Assembly: GCA_049680185.1 (NCBI GenBank)
Contig: JBAUHI010000027.1
Coordinates: forward strand, 108,733-172,732
Source: CAMLHU01 sp049680185
Lineage (GTDB): Bacteria; Gemmatimonadota; Gemmatimonadetes; Gemmatimonadales; GWC2-71-9
Direction of reading: 5' to 3'
DNA length: 64,000 bases
Shown: positions 54,825 to 64,000 of the stretch, piece after piece
Layout: every line of letters begins with the position of its first letter
Numbering within the stretch: the first letter of the stretch is position 1
Translations under genes and position numbers: made by a program
The notes under the pieces: model-generated
Told to the model about the DNA's origin: nothing
Seen by the model: the letters and a program-made list of their open reading frames with translations, nothing else
Database searches by the model: none

Positions 54825-57296
54825 TCAGGCCTTGGAGCCGGTCAGGACGCGGAACACGAGGCGATCGCCCTCAGGCGCGATATCCACCTCGATCTCGTCG
54901 CCGCGGCCGAAGTCGCCGGTCAGGATCCGCTCGCTCAGCGGGTCCTCGACGTAGCGCTGGATGGCCCGCTTGAGCGGTCGCGCGCCATACTGCTGGTCAT
55001 AGCCACGCTCGACCAGGAATGCGCTGGCGGCCGGCGTGAGCCGGACCTCATCGCCCAGGCGGCGCTGCACCTCGCGGAGCAGGATGCCCACGATCTGCGC
55101 GATGTGTTCCCGATCGAGCGGGTGGAACACGATGACATCGTCCAGCCGGTTGAGGAACTCCGGGTTGAAGACCTTGGTGATCTCGTCCTTCACCTTCTGG
55201 GCCATGTCGGCGTAGGAGGTGGTGCCGCTCTTGTCGTGGAACCCCAGCGACTTCCCCTGCGTGATGTCGCGGGCGCCGACGTTCGATGTCATGATCACGA
55301 CGGTGTTCTTGAAATCGATCACGCGCCCGTAATTGTCGGTGAGGTGCCCCTCGTCGAGCACCTGCAGGAGGATGTTGAAGATGTCGGGATGCGCCTTCTC
55401 GATCTCGTCGAGCAGGATGACCGAATAGGGCTTGCGCCGGACGGCCTTGGTGAGCGCACCGGAATCCTCGTAGCCGACGTAGCCCGGCGGTGCCCCGATG
55501 AGGCGGGACACCGAGAACTTCTCCATGTACTCCGACATGTCGACCCGGACCAGCGCCGACGGGTCGGCGAAGAGGAACTTGGCGAGCGCCCGTGCCAGTT
55601 CGGTCTTCCCGACCCCGGTGGGGCCGCTGAAGATGAACGAGCCGATGGGGTGGTTCGGGTCCTTCAGGCCGGCGCGCGACCGGCGGATGGCCCGCGAGAT
55701 GGCCTTGATGGCCTCGTCCTGGCCCACCACGGAGGTGTGCAGCTCGTCCTCCATCCGGAGCAGCCGCTGCGCCTCGGCCTCCTGTAGCCGGGTGACCGGG
55801 ATCCCGGTCCACCGCGAGACGATGAACGCGACCGCCTCCTCGTCGATGACCGGCCGGCGGGTCTGCCGCTCCCGCTCCCACTCCTCCTGCTGGGTCCGGA
55901 TCTGCTGCTGCAGGTCACGTTCCTGGTCGCGCAGCGCCGCCGCCTTCTCGAAATTCTGGTCCCGGACGGCATTCTCCTTGTCGACGTTGACCTTCTCCAG
56001 CGCCGACTTGAGGCTCGAAACCTCGGCGGGCGGCACCTGGGAGGCCAGGCGCGCCCGCGCCCCCGCCTCGTCGATCACGTCGATGGCCTTGTCCGGCAGG
56101 AACCGGTCGGTGATGTACCGCTCGGAGAGCTTGGCGGCGGCCGCGAGCGTTTCATCCGGAATGGAGACGCGATGATGGTCCTCGTACTTCTTGCGGAGGC
56201 CCTTGAGGATCTCGACCGTCTCGTCGATGGTCGGCGGTTCGACCATCACCGTCTGGAAGCGGCGCTCAAGGGCGCCGTCCTTCTCGATGTACTTCCGGTA
56301 TTCGTTGAGGGTCGAGGCGCCCACGCACTGCAGCTCGCCCCGCGCCAGCGCGGGCTTCAGCATGTTGGAGGCGTCGATGGCGCCTTCGGCGGCCCCGGCA
56401 CCCACCAGCGTATGGAGTTCGTCGATGAAGAGGATCACCTGCTTGTTCTGGGCGATCTCGTTCATCACCGCCTTCAGGCGCTCCTCGAACTGGCCGCGAT
56501 ACTTGGTCCCGGCAATGACCGCCGCCATGTCGAGCGAGAGCACCCGGTGATCGCGCAGGACGTCGGGACAGAGCGCATTGGCGATCATCAACGCCAAGCC
56601 TTCCACGATCGCCGTCTTGCCGACCCCCGGCTCGCCGATGAGGACGGGATTGTTCTTCTTGCGCCGAGCCAGGATCTCCATCACCCGCTGGATCTCGTTG
56701 GCCCGACCGATCGTCGGGTCGAGCTGGCCTTCCGCGGCAAGCTGCGTCAGGTCACGGCAGAAGTGGTCCAGCGCCGGGGTCTTCGACTTCTTCTCGGTCT
56801 TGGGCGCGGCGGCGGGTGGTGTCGGACCGGCGACGGCAGGCGCCGGTGGCATGTCGCTGCCGAGGAGCCGCAACGTCTCGGCGCGGCTCTGCTCCAGGTT
56901 CACGCCAGCGTCGGTGAGCACCTGGGCGGCGATGCCCTTCTCCTCACGCAACAGGCCGAGCAGCAGGTGCTCGGTGCCGACGTAGGAGTGATTGAGCTCG
57001 CGCGCCTCGGTCATCGCGAGCTCCAGTACCTTCTTGGCGCGCGACGTGTAGGGGAGGTCGGGGCCGGTGGCGGCCGCCGCCTTTCCCTTCTTGACCGTCT
57101 CCTCGATCTTCTGCTGGATCTCTTCCAGGTCCACGTTCAGGTTCTGCAGCACCGCCGCGGCGACGCCCTCCCCTTCCCGGATCAGGCCGAGGAGGATGTG
57201 CTCGGTCCCCACGTATTCGTGGTGCAGGCGGGCCGCCTCTTCGCGGGCCATCTGCAGGACCTTCCGCACGCGATCGGTGAAATTGTATCCGTTCAT
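54825..57296 (-). CDS. clpC: ATP-dependent Clp protease ATP-binding subunit ClpC
   Basis: AAA+ unfoldase that delivers substrates, including arginine-phosphorylated proteins, to ClpP. The 823 residues comprise the double Clp-N repeat (1-145), AAA-1 with Walker A GEPGVGKT (221-228), a middle region with a UVR-like coil (about 430-465, NFEKAAALRDQERDL), and AAA-2 with Walker A GPTGVGKT (558-565). The ClpP-binding tripeptide LGF is at 684-686. The upstream extension before ATG 57296 is not conserved. It follows mcsA-mcsB directly, as in Firmicutes; no CtsR gene is present. Confidence 0.96.
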   Translation of the reverse strand: MNGYNFTDRVRKVLQMAREEAARLHHEYVGTEHILLGLIREGEGVAAAVLQNLNVDLEEIQQKIEETVKKGKAAAATGPDLPYTSRAKKVLELAMTEARELNHSYVGTEHLLLGLLREEKGIAAQVLTDAGVNLEQSRAETLRLLGSDMPPAPAVAGPTPPAAAPKTEKKSKTPALDHFCRDLTQLAAEGQLDPTIGRANEIQRVMEILARRKKNNPVLIGEPGVGKTAIVEGLALMIANALCPDVLRDHRVLSLDMAAVIAGTKYRGQFEERLKAVMNEIAQNKQVILFIDELHTLVGAGAAEGAIDASNMLKPALARGELQCVGASTLNEYRKYIEKDGALERRFQTVMVEPPTIDETVEILKGLRKKYEDHHRVSIPDETLAAAAKLSERYITDRFLPDKAIDVIDEAGARARLASQVPPAEVSSLKSALEKVNVDKENAVRDQNFEKAAALRDQERDLQQQIRTQQEEWERERQTRRPVIDEEAVAFIVSRWTGIPVTRLQEAEAQRLLRMEDELHTSVVGQDEAIKAISRAIRRSRAGLKDPNHPIGSFIFSGPTGVGKTELARALAKFLFADPSALVRVDMSEYMEKFSVSRLIGAPPGYVGYEDSGALTKAVRRKPYSVILLDEIEKAHPDIFNILLQVLDEGHLTDNYGRVIDFKNTVVIMTSNVGARDITQGKSLGFHDKSGTTSYADMAQKVKDEITKVFNPEFLNRLDDVIVFHPLDREHIAQIVGILLREVQRRLGDEVRLTPAASAFLVERGYDQQYGARPLKRAIQRYVEDPLSERILTGDFGRGDEIEVDIAPEGDRLVFRVLTGSKA

Positions 57297-57300
57297 GGCA

Positions 57301-58416
57301 TCACCCGTTGCCTTCCATCCGGGCCGACGGGCCGCCGCGATGGCGATCCGCTTCCGCATCCAGCACTGACCGCACGTAGCTTGCCCGCCGCACGGCAAGT
57401 TCAGGATCGTCCAGGGGCACCCCCTCGAGGGCCGCGAGGTGCGCCGGCTGGGAGTAGATCAGCAGCTTGTTGAGTGCATACAGACCGACCGGCTCGATCA
57501 CCCCGAGGCCGACGCCCAGCCGGACCCCGCTCAACAGGTTCATCGTCTCGTCGAAGGACAAGGTCCGCGCATAGCGCAGCAATCCGTACGCCCGCCAGAC
57601 CTTGTCCTCGACCACCGCAGGCGCCTCCCGCATCAGCACCTGCCGAGCCTGTTGCTCATATGCGATGACCTGCCGCACCATCATCCCGAGATGGTCGAGC
57701 AGGTCACGTTCCGACTTGCCGAGGGTGGTCTGATTCGACAGCTGGAAGAAGTTGCCGACGACCTCACTGCCCTCGCCGTACCATCCGCGGAACGTCAGGC
57801 CGACCTGTGCGAGCCCCTGCAGGACCTTTGCGATCTCCTTGGTGAGGACGAGCGCGGGCAGGTGGATCAACACCGATGCCCGCAACCCCGTGCCCACGTT
57901 GGTGGGACAGGTCGTAAGATAACCGAACTCGGGATGGAAGGCGAAGGGAAGTCGTTGTCCCAGTTCATCGTCCAGCAGGTCGGTCGCACGGTAGACCGCG
58001 TCGAGATCGAGCCCGGAGCGGAACCCCTGCAGCCGGAGATGGTCTTCCTCGTTCACCATCACGCCCACACCGCCCTGCCAGAGGCATGCCGCCCCGCTCA
58101 CTACGCTCCGGGCCGGGTCAAGGCCAGCGAGCTCGCTGCTCACGAGATGGCGCTCGTGCAGGAGATGCCGGTCGGTCAGGTCCAGGCGATCGAGCCGCCA
58201 GGTCGTGGCGCCCGCCAGGCCGGTCGTCTGCTGCGCGGCGCGCACCACGTCGTCCAGCAGGCGCTCCCGTTCGTCCGGCGAGTTCCGGGTGCCGAACGGA
58301 AGGCCGTCCAGATTCCGGGCCAGCCGGACCCGGGTGCAGAGCACCAGCTGGCTCTCGGGGCCGCTCGCATCGAGCCAACCCGGTCCTCCGTCAGGGATGA
58401 GACGCAGGTCAATCAC
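57301..58416 (-). CDS. mcsB: Protein-arginine kinase McsB
   Basis: Phosphagen-kinase-fold enzyme that phosphorylates arginine in proteins, marking them for ClpC-ClpP. The 371 residues contain LCTRVRLARNLDGLPF (about 26-41), the NEEDHLRLQGF catalytic loop, CPTNVGTGLRASVLIHLP and the C-terminal LSFDETMNLLSGVRLGVGLG. GTG 58416 overlaps the mcsA end by eight bases. The clpC start follows four bases after the stop. The unit mcsA-mcsB-clpC is intact here in a diderm genome. Confidence 0.95.
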   Translation of the reverse strand: MIDLRLIPDGGPGWLDASGPESQLVLCTRVRLARNLDGLPFGTRNSPDERERLLDDVVRAAQQTTGLAGATTWRLDRLDLTDRHLLHERHLVSSELAGLDPARSVVSGAACLWQGGVGVMVNEEDHLRLQGFRSGLDLDAVYRATDLLDDELGQRLPFAFHPEFGYLTTCPTNVGTGLRASVLIHLPALVLTKEIAKVLQGLAQVGLTFRGWYGEGSEVVGNFFQLSNQTTLGKSERDLLDHLGMMVRQVIAYEQQARQVLMREAPAVVEDKVWRAYGLLRYARTLSFDETMNLLSGVRLGVGLGVIEPVGLYALNKLLIYSQPAHLAALEGVPLDDPELAVRRASYVRSVLDAEADRHRGGPSARMEGNG

Positions 58417-58909
58417 GCGCACCGCGCAGTGCATCCCGCAGTCGGGCGGCCAGCTCGAAGTCCTCGGCTGCGATCGCCTCACGTAGTTGCACCTGCAACG
58501 ACTCTATAGATCCCGTGACCTCGTTTTCTGACACGCCGCTCAAGCCGATCCGATATCGCTCCCCCGAATGGGCGGTGGCGCCATGGAGCCGCCGCATCAA
58601 CTCGCGCAGCGGTCCACTGAACGTGGAGTAGCAGACCGCGCACCCGAGACGCCCGGTCTTCCGGAAGTCGTCGAATCCGGCGCCGCACCCGGGACATGGC
58701 TCGGAGGCCTCCTCCGCGGGACCCAGGTCGCCCATGCTCGACAGCGTGGCGAGGAATCCGCCGAGTGGCGTCTGGCTGGCCGCGACGCCGGTGTCGAATC
58801 CACGGTCGGCGGCGCACTTCTCGCACAGGTGCACAACGGTGACCTGATCCTCCGCGATCTGGGTCAGGTGGACCACCGCCTCGCGGGTGCCACACTGCTC
58901 GCACTGCAT
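58409..58909 (-). CDS. mcsA: McsA-type zinc-finger/UVR protein, activator of McsB
   Basis: Activator of McsB arginine kinase. The 166 residues carry four CxxC pairs (C3/C6, C29/C32, C72/C75, C90/C93), consistent with two zinc fingers, and a C-terminal UVR motif (SLQVQLREAIAAEDFELAARLRDALR). The ATG shares one base with the lolD stop. The regulator CtsR, which normally precedes McsA in Firmicutes, is not found, so stress control must be by another route. Confidence 0.92.
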   Translation of the reverse strand: MQCEQCGTREAVVHLTQIAEDQVTVVHLCEKCAADRGFDTGVAASQTPLGGFLATLSSMGDLGPAEEASEPCPGCGAGFDDFRKTGRLGCAVCYSTFSGPLRELMRRLHGATAHSGERYRIGLSGVSENEVTGSIESLQVQLREAIAAEDFELAARLRDALRGARD

Positions 58910-59604
58910 CAGCGGTGCTCCGCCGCCGCGGCGAGCTGACCGCCGTGCAGGGTGAGCACCCGGTCGGCGCGCGCCGCGAGTGCCGGGTTGTGGGTCACCA
59001 CCACGACCGCCGTGCCCGCCTGCCGGGTCAGACTGGCAAAGATCCCGTGCAGCAACTCACCGTTGTGGGCGTCGAGGTTGCCGGATGGCTCATCGGCCAG
59101 GATGAGGGCCGGCCGCGCGATCAACGCGCGCGCCACCGCCACCCGCTGCTGCTCCCCGCCCGAGAGCGCGGCGGGCCGGTGGGTCAGCCGATCGCCCAGA
59201 CCGACCGCCACCAGCAATTCGGTGGCCTGCCCCGCCGCGACCGCTTCGGGCGCTCCCGCGATCAGGAGCGGGAACATCGTATTCTCGAGCGCGCTGAACT
59301 CCCGGAGGAGGTGATGGAACTGGAAGACGAACCCGATCTTCCGGTTCCGGATCTCGGCCAGCGCCGCCGCGGATGCTCCGGTGAACGATCGACCTTCCAG
59401 CAGGACCTCGCCTCCGGTCGGCCGATCGAGCGCCCCCAGCAGGTGCAACAGCGTGCTCTTGCCGGCCCCGCTCGACCCGATGATGGCGACGAATTCGCCG
59501 CCCTGCACCGCCAGGTCGGCGCCATCGAGTACGTGGACGGCGCCGCCGTCCCCTTCCGGGTAGCTCTTGCGGAGGCCGCGTGCTTCCAGGGTCGGGACGG
59601 TCAT
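58909..59604 (-). CDS. lolD: Lipoprotein-releasing system ATPase LolD
   Basis: ABC ATPase that drives release of lipoproteins from the inner membrane to LolA. The 231 residues have Walker A GSSGAGKS (43-50), signature LSGGEQQRVAVARAL, Walker B ALILADEPSGNLD and the LolD-typical FHHLLREFSALENTMFPLLIAG. It overlaps lolC by four bases and precedes mcsA. A MacB-type efflux ATPase is the alternative, but the LolC partner supports LolD. Confidence 0.92.
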   Translation of the reverse strand: MTVPTLEARGLRKSYPEGDGGAVHVLDGADLAVQGGEFVAIIGSSGAGKSTLLHLLGALDRPTGGEVLLEGRSFTGASAAALAEIRNRKIGFVFQFHHLLREFSALENTMFPLLIAGAPEAVAAGQATELLVAVGLGDRLTHRPAALSGGEQQRVAVARALIARPALILADEPSGNLDAHNGELLHGIFASLTRQAGTAVVVVTHNPALAARADRVLTLHGGQLAAAAEHR

Positions 59605-60884
59605 TCGTGCCGGATCGCGTCGACCGGGGTCAGGCGCGCCGCCGCGCGGGCCGGATAGATGGTCGCGGCGATGGCGAGCGCCATGCTGACGACGACCACC
59701 ACGAGCACATCGAGCGGCTCGATGCGGATGGGGAGATGGTCGATGAAGTACACGGCCGGGTTGATGTGGATGAGGCGCCATCGGTCGACCGCGAGCGCCA
59801 CCAGCAGACCGCCGGCCAGCCCCGTGACCACCCCGATGGCCCCGACACCGGCGCCTTGCGCCAGGAATATGCGGCCGATCGCACCCGGAGCGAGCCCCAT
59901 CGCCTGGAGAATACCGATCTCCCGGGTCTTGTCGGTGACGACCATCGTGAACGTGCCGACGATGTTGAATGCCGCCACGATCATGATGAAGAAGATCACG
60001 AGGCCCATCGCCAACTTCTCGAGCTGAAGCGCGCCGAACAGGTTGGCATTCTGGGCCTGCCAGTCGAGGCTGCGGAAGGGATAGCCGAGCGAATCGACCA
60101 ACCGCGCGCCGACGGCGGGCGCCTGCCACGGATCGACGAGCCGGAGGTCCACGGCGGAGACCGCCTCGCCGAGCCCGGTGAACTGCTGGGCCACCGGCAA
60201 CGACATCACCACGAAACCATCGTCATACTGGTACATCCCGGTGTCGAAGACTCCGGTGACCTCGAAGTTCCACAAGCGTGGGATCACGACCCCCAGCGCC
60301 CGGTTGACCTTCGCGGCGCCGGGGGGGATGAGCCGGACCTTGTCGCCCAGGCCCACATTGAGCCGGGTGGCGAGCCGCTGCCCCAGCACGATCCCGCCAT
60401 CGACGCCCGAGACGTCGGGGTGGAAGCGCAGGTCCCCGGTGACCATCGCCTCGGGCAGCCGGTTGACCGCCACCGCGCCCGAGTCGGGCTGCAGCCCGAC
60501 CACGTGGACCGTCGCCACGTAGTCCGCACCCGCGGTGATGATCGATTCGCTCAGCACTTCCGGTGCGGCGGCCACCACGGCGGGGTCCCGCCGGACCACG
60601 TCGAGGACGTGGCGCCAATCGTCGATCCGGAGGCCGTTGCCGTAGGTCAGGATGCGCAGATGGGGGGACGCGACCAGGATACGATCACGGAGCTCGTCCC
60701 GGAGGCCGTTCATCACGCCAAGCACGACGACCAGCGCCATGACCCCGACCGTGACGCCGCCGGTGGCGATGACCGTCTGGAGTGAGGCACCGCGACGGCG
60801 GCGGCGGCCCTGCAGGTAACGTCGAGCGATCCGGCGCTCGAGCGGAGTGGGCCACCGGAGCAGATCGCCAAGGCCCTTCAGCAT
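59601..60884 (-). CDS. lolC: Lipoprotein-releasing ABC permease LolC/LolE
   Basis: Membrane component of the Lol exporter. The 427 residues have four predicted membrane helices (about 40-62, 285-310, 335-360, 390-412) around a large periplasmic domain, the MacB/LolC layout. The N-terminal ERRIARRYLQGRRRRRGASLQTVIA and the C-terminal AATIYPARAAARLTPVDAIRHE are family-typical. Only one permease gene is seen, so the complex may be homodimeric (LolF-like). The position beside lolD supports the function. Confidence 0.9.
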   Translation of the reverse strand: MLKGLGDLLRWPTPLERRIARRYLQGRRRRRGASLQTVIATGGVTVGVMALVVVLGVMNGLRDELRDRILVASPHLRILTYGNGLRIDDWRHVLDVVRRDPAVVAAAPEVLSESIITAGADYVATVHVVGLQPDSGAVAVNRLPEAMVTGDLRFHPDVSGVDGGIVLGQRLATRLNVGLGDKVRLIPPGAAKVNRALGVVIPRLWNFEVTGVFDTGMYQYDDGFVVMSLPVAQQFTGLGEAVSAVDLRLVDPWQAPAVGARLVDSLGYPFRSLDWQAQNANLFGALQLEKLAMGLVIFFIMIVAAFNIVGTFTMVVTDKTREIGILQAMGLAPGAIGRIFLAQGAGVGAIGVVTGLAGGLLVALAVDRWRLIHINPAVYFIDHLPIRIEPLDVLVVVVVSMALAIAATIYPARAAARLTPVDAIRHE

Positions 60885-60906
60885 CCGTGCCGCACCACCG
60901 GGGCGG

Positions 60907-62426
<1,520 letters not shown>

Positions 62427-62430
<4 letters not shown>

Positions 62431-63531
62431 GCGGCGTGGCCTCCGACCTGCTTGAGGTACGCCTCGATGAACGCGTCGATGTCGCCGTCCATCACGCGCT
62501 GGACGTCACCCACCTTGAGCTCGGTCCGGTGGTCGTTGACCATGGTGTACGGCTGGAACACGTAGCTGCGGATCTGGTTGCCCCAGGAGTTGTCGGTCTT
62601 GGTGGCCTCGACCAGCGCCTTGGCCGCCTGCTGTTCCTCGAGCTTCTTCTGGTAGATGGCGGCCCGCAGCATCTTCATCGCGGTGGCCTTGTTCTTCCCC
62701 TGGCTCCGCTCCTGCTGGCAGGACACGACCAGGCCGGTCGGCGTGTGCGTCAGCCGCACGGCCGAGCTGGTCTTGTTGACGTGCTGGCCACCGGCCCCGG
62801 AGGCGCGGAAGACGTCCATCTTGATGTCCTCATCGCGCAGGTCCACCTCGATGGAGTCGTCGACGTCCGGGTAGACGAACACCGACGCGAACGACGTATG
62901 GCGCCGCGACTGGGAGTCGAACGGGGAGATCCGCACCAGACGGTGCACGCCCTTTTCGGCCTTGAGGAAGCCGTAGGCATACTGGCCTTTGATCTCGAGC
63001 GTGACCGACTTGATCCCGGCCTCCTCCCCGGCGAGCAGGTCGAGGATGGTGACCTGGTAGCCCCGGCGTTCGGCCCAACGCGTGTACATCCGCATCAACA
63101 TCTCGGCCCAGTCCTGGCTCTCAGTGCCGCCCGCGCCCGGATGGATCGTGAGGAGTGCATCCCCGCCGTCATCGGGACCCTGCAGCATGGCCTCGACCTC
63201 GAACGATTCCAGCGACTGTTCGATCGCTCCCGCCTCGGAGACCAGCTCCGCCGACATCGCCTCGTCGGGCTCGGCCCGCAGCATCTCCGCCATCCCTCGC
63301 ACCGACTCCGCCCGATCTTTCAGGTCGCGATGGCGCGCAGTCCAGGTCCGCAGTTGCTTGAGCTCCTGGACCACCACCCGGGCACGCGCCTGATCCGACC
63401 AGAAACCCGGGTCGGCCTGGCGCGCTTCCAGCTCGGCCACCCGACGGACCTTGCCGGCCACGTCAAAGGAACCTCCCGAGATCATCCAGGCGGCCGTGCA
63501 GCGTATCGAGGCGTTCATCCAGCGCAGACAT
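62427..63531 (-). CDS. prfB: Peptide chain release factor 2 with programmed +1 frameshift
   Basis: Recognises UGA and UAA stop codons. Translation starts at ATG 63531, reads 22 codons (MSALDERLDTLHGRLDDLG...) to an in-frame TGA at 63465-63463, shifts +1 there and continues as DVAGKVRRVAELE to the end, giving about 367 residues, the normal RF2 size. The SPF recognition tripeptide (ISPFDSQSRRHTSF) and GGQ (residues 247-249, SGAGGQHVN) are present. The frameshift identifies it as RF2 and not RF1. It makes an operon with lysS. Confidence 0.96.
63462..63477 (-). other. prfB autoregulatory +1 frameshift site
   Basis: On the minus strand the order is GGGAGG (63477-63472), TTC, CTT, TGA, C. The internal Shine-Dalgarno-like GGGAGG, the slippery CTT and the UGA stop followed by C match the classic RF2 control site. 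When RF2 is scarce the ribosome shifts +1 at CTT and makes the full protein. Confidence 0.95.
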
Positions 63532-63558
63532 GGGCGTCCGAGTGCAAGTGTGATGGGG

Positions 63559-63564
63559 AATATA
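63559..63564 (-). promoter_or_regulatory. Possible -10 element (TATATT) upstream of prfB
   Basis: TATATT on the minus strand, 27 bases before the prfB ATG, stands out in GC-rich surroundings. The base run 17 positions further upstream is a poor -35 (CCCGGT), so this is only a tentative promoter; a leader of about 20 bases would result. Confidence 0.4.
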
Positions 63565-63605
63565 CCCGGCGGCATGCTCCGACCGGGAGCGTGGCCGTCA
63601 AGCGA

Positions 63606-63639
63606 AGCGGGACCCCGGAGCGCACCCCGGGATCCCGCT
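63606..63639 (-). terminator. Terminator-like hairpin between the edge gene and prfB
   Basis: Arms 63606-63618 and 63627-63639 form a 13-base stem with one mismatch over an eight-base loop. On the minus strand it is 18 bases past the stop of the gene at 63658 and before prfB. No strong U-tract follows, so it may be Rho-assisted. Confidence 0.6.
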
Positions 63640-63657
63640 CCTTGACCGAAGGCCGTG

Positions 63658-64000
63658 TCAGAAGATCTTCTGGCCGCCGGCGAGGATGTCGTTGAGGGCG
63701 TCGTTGAAATAGGTGGTGGACTCCGCCATCTCCTTGCCGACCTGGTCGACGAACTCCTCCCAGCTCTTCTTGATCTCCTCGCCAAAGGACTCCTTGAGCG
63801 TGCCGTTCTTGAGCGCTTCATCCCGACGCGCGGTGCCGTACACCACGAGGTCCGAGACGAGGGCCCGCGCCAGCCGCCGGGCCTTCTGGGACGGGTCCTG
63901 GGACATGAACGGATTGGCCGAGCGAGCAGGCGGGACCGCGGCGGCCCGCGGCGCGGCAGCGGGAGCCGGCGGCACGTGAGGCGGCGCCATCGGGGTGGCC
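63658..64000 (-). CDS. Conserved hypothetical protein, C-terminal part (open at window edge)
   Basis: At least 110 residues are visible, and the reading frame continues beyond the right edge, so the ATG at 63990 is probably internal. The visible N-terminal part (about 1-28) is a Pro/Ala-rich linker. The C-terminal 80 residues are predicted helical (QKARRLARALVSDLVVYG, KESFGEEIKKSWEEFVDQVG, YFNDALNDILAGGQKIF). From memory this resembles a C-terminal domain that follows a zinc ribbon in some Gemmatimonadota and Acidobacteriota proteins, but I cannot verify it. Function is unknown. The gene is separated from prfB by a hairpin. Confidence 0.65.
   Translation of the reverse strand, partial: ATPMAPPHVPPAPAAAPRAAAVPPARSANPFMSQDPSQKARRLARALVSDLVVYGTARRDEALKNGTLKESFGEEIKKSWEEFVDQVGKEMAESTTYFNDALNDILAGGQKIF

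Overview
The window is a gene-dense, GC-rich stretch of bacterial chromosome from a diderm (outer-membrane, LPS-making) organism. No mobile element, phage gene, CRISPR array or rRNA was found. Gene content includes Kdo synthesis, LptCAB, a lipid A block (lpxA/B/C/D/K), BamA/Skp, LolCD, futalosine-pathway menaquinone synthesis (mqnC), a bacillithiol gene (bshC), the McsA-McsB-ClpC arginine-phosphorylation system, sigma-54 and TPR-rich secreted proteins. Together these fit Gemmatimonadota best, with Acidobacteriota or a related phylum as the alternative. This placement is inferred from gene content only.

Layout. 1-2723 (+): end of mqnC, ispF, a DedA membrane protein and a Xer recombinase, all overlapping by a few bases. 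3123-4923 (+): a DinB-like protein, a small secreted orphan behind an unusually AT-rich island, and a membrane-anchored orphan. 5012-5644: a stand-alone TrpG/PabA glutaminase. 5717-15895 (+): one long operon behind a near-consensus promoter that looks leaderless (kdsB-pyrG-kdsA-kdsC-kdsD-lptC-lptA-lptB-rpoN-GT2), covering Kdo synthesis and LPS export. 15912-23712: a surface-glycan group (acyltransferase on the minus strand, then polysaccharide deacetylase, GT4, flippase-like protein, YfhO-like protein and Dpm1-like GT2 on the plus strand), ending in dapF.

From 24886 to the end everything is on the minus strand. In transcription order (right to left): a conserved small-protein gene entering from the right edge; prfB with a programmed +1 frameshift; lysS; lolC-lolD; mcsA-mcsB-clpC; bamA-skp-lpxD-lpxC-fabZ-lpxA-(GnnA-like)-lpxB-(DUF374 acyltransferase)-lpxK; gdhA; rlmH; a methyltransferase; bshC; a coiled-coil membrane protein; murJ; uvrC; thrC; larC; a TPR protein; tRNA-Gly(CCC); a PDZ/radical-SAM/DUF512 protein; der; plsY; gpsA; a MerR regulator; surE; pcm; dedA; acyP; tRNA-Arg(CCT); and a membrane TPR protein.

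Genes are packed with 4-8 base stop/start overlaps, implying strong translational coupling. The most notable items are two genes (dedA and murJ) whose only plausible full-length start is CTG inside a CTGA overlap, the apparent leaderless promoter of the Kdo operon, the prfB frameshift site, an N-terminally extended LptB, a GnnA-like oxidoreductase wedged between lpxA and lpxB, and an mcsA-mcsB-clpC operon without ctsR in a diderm. No clearly novel multi-gene system was seen.
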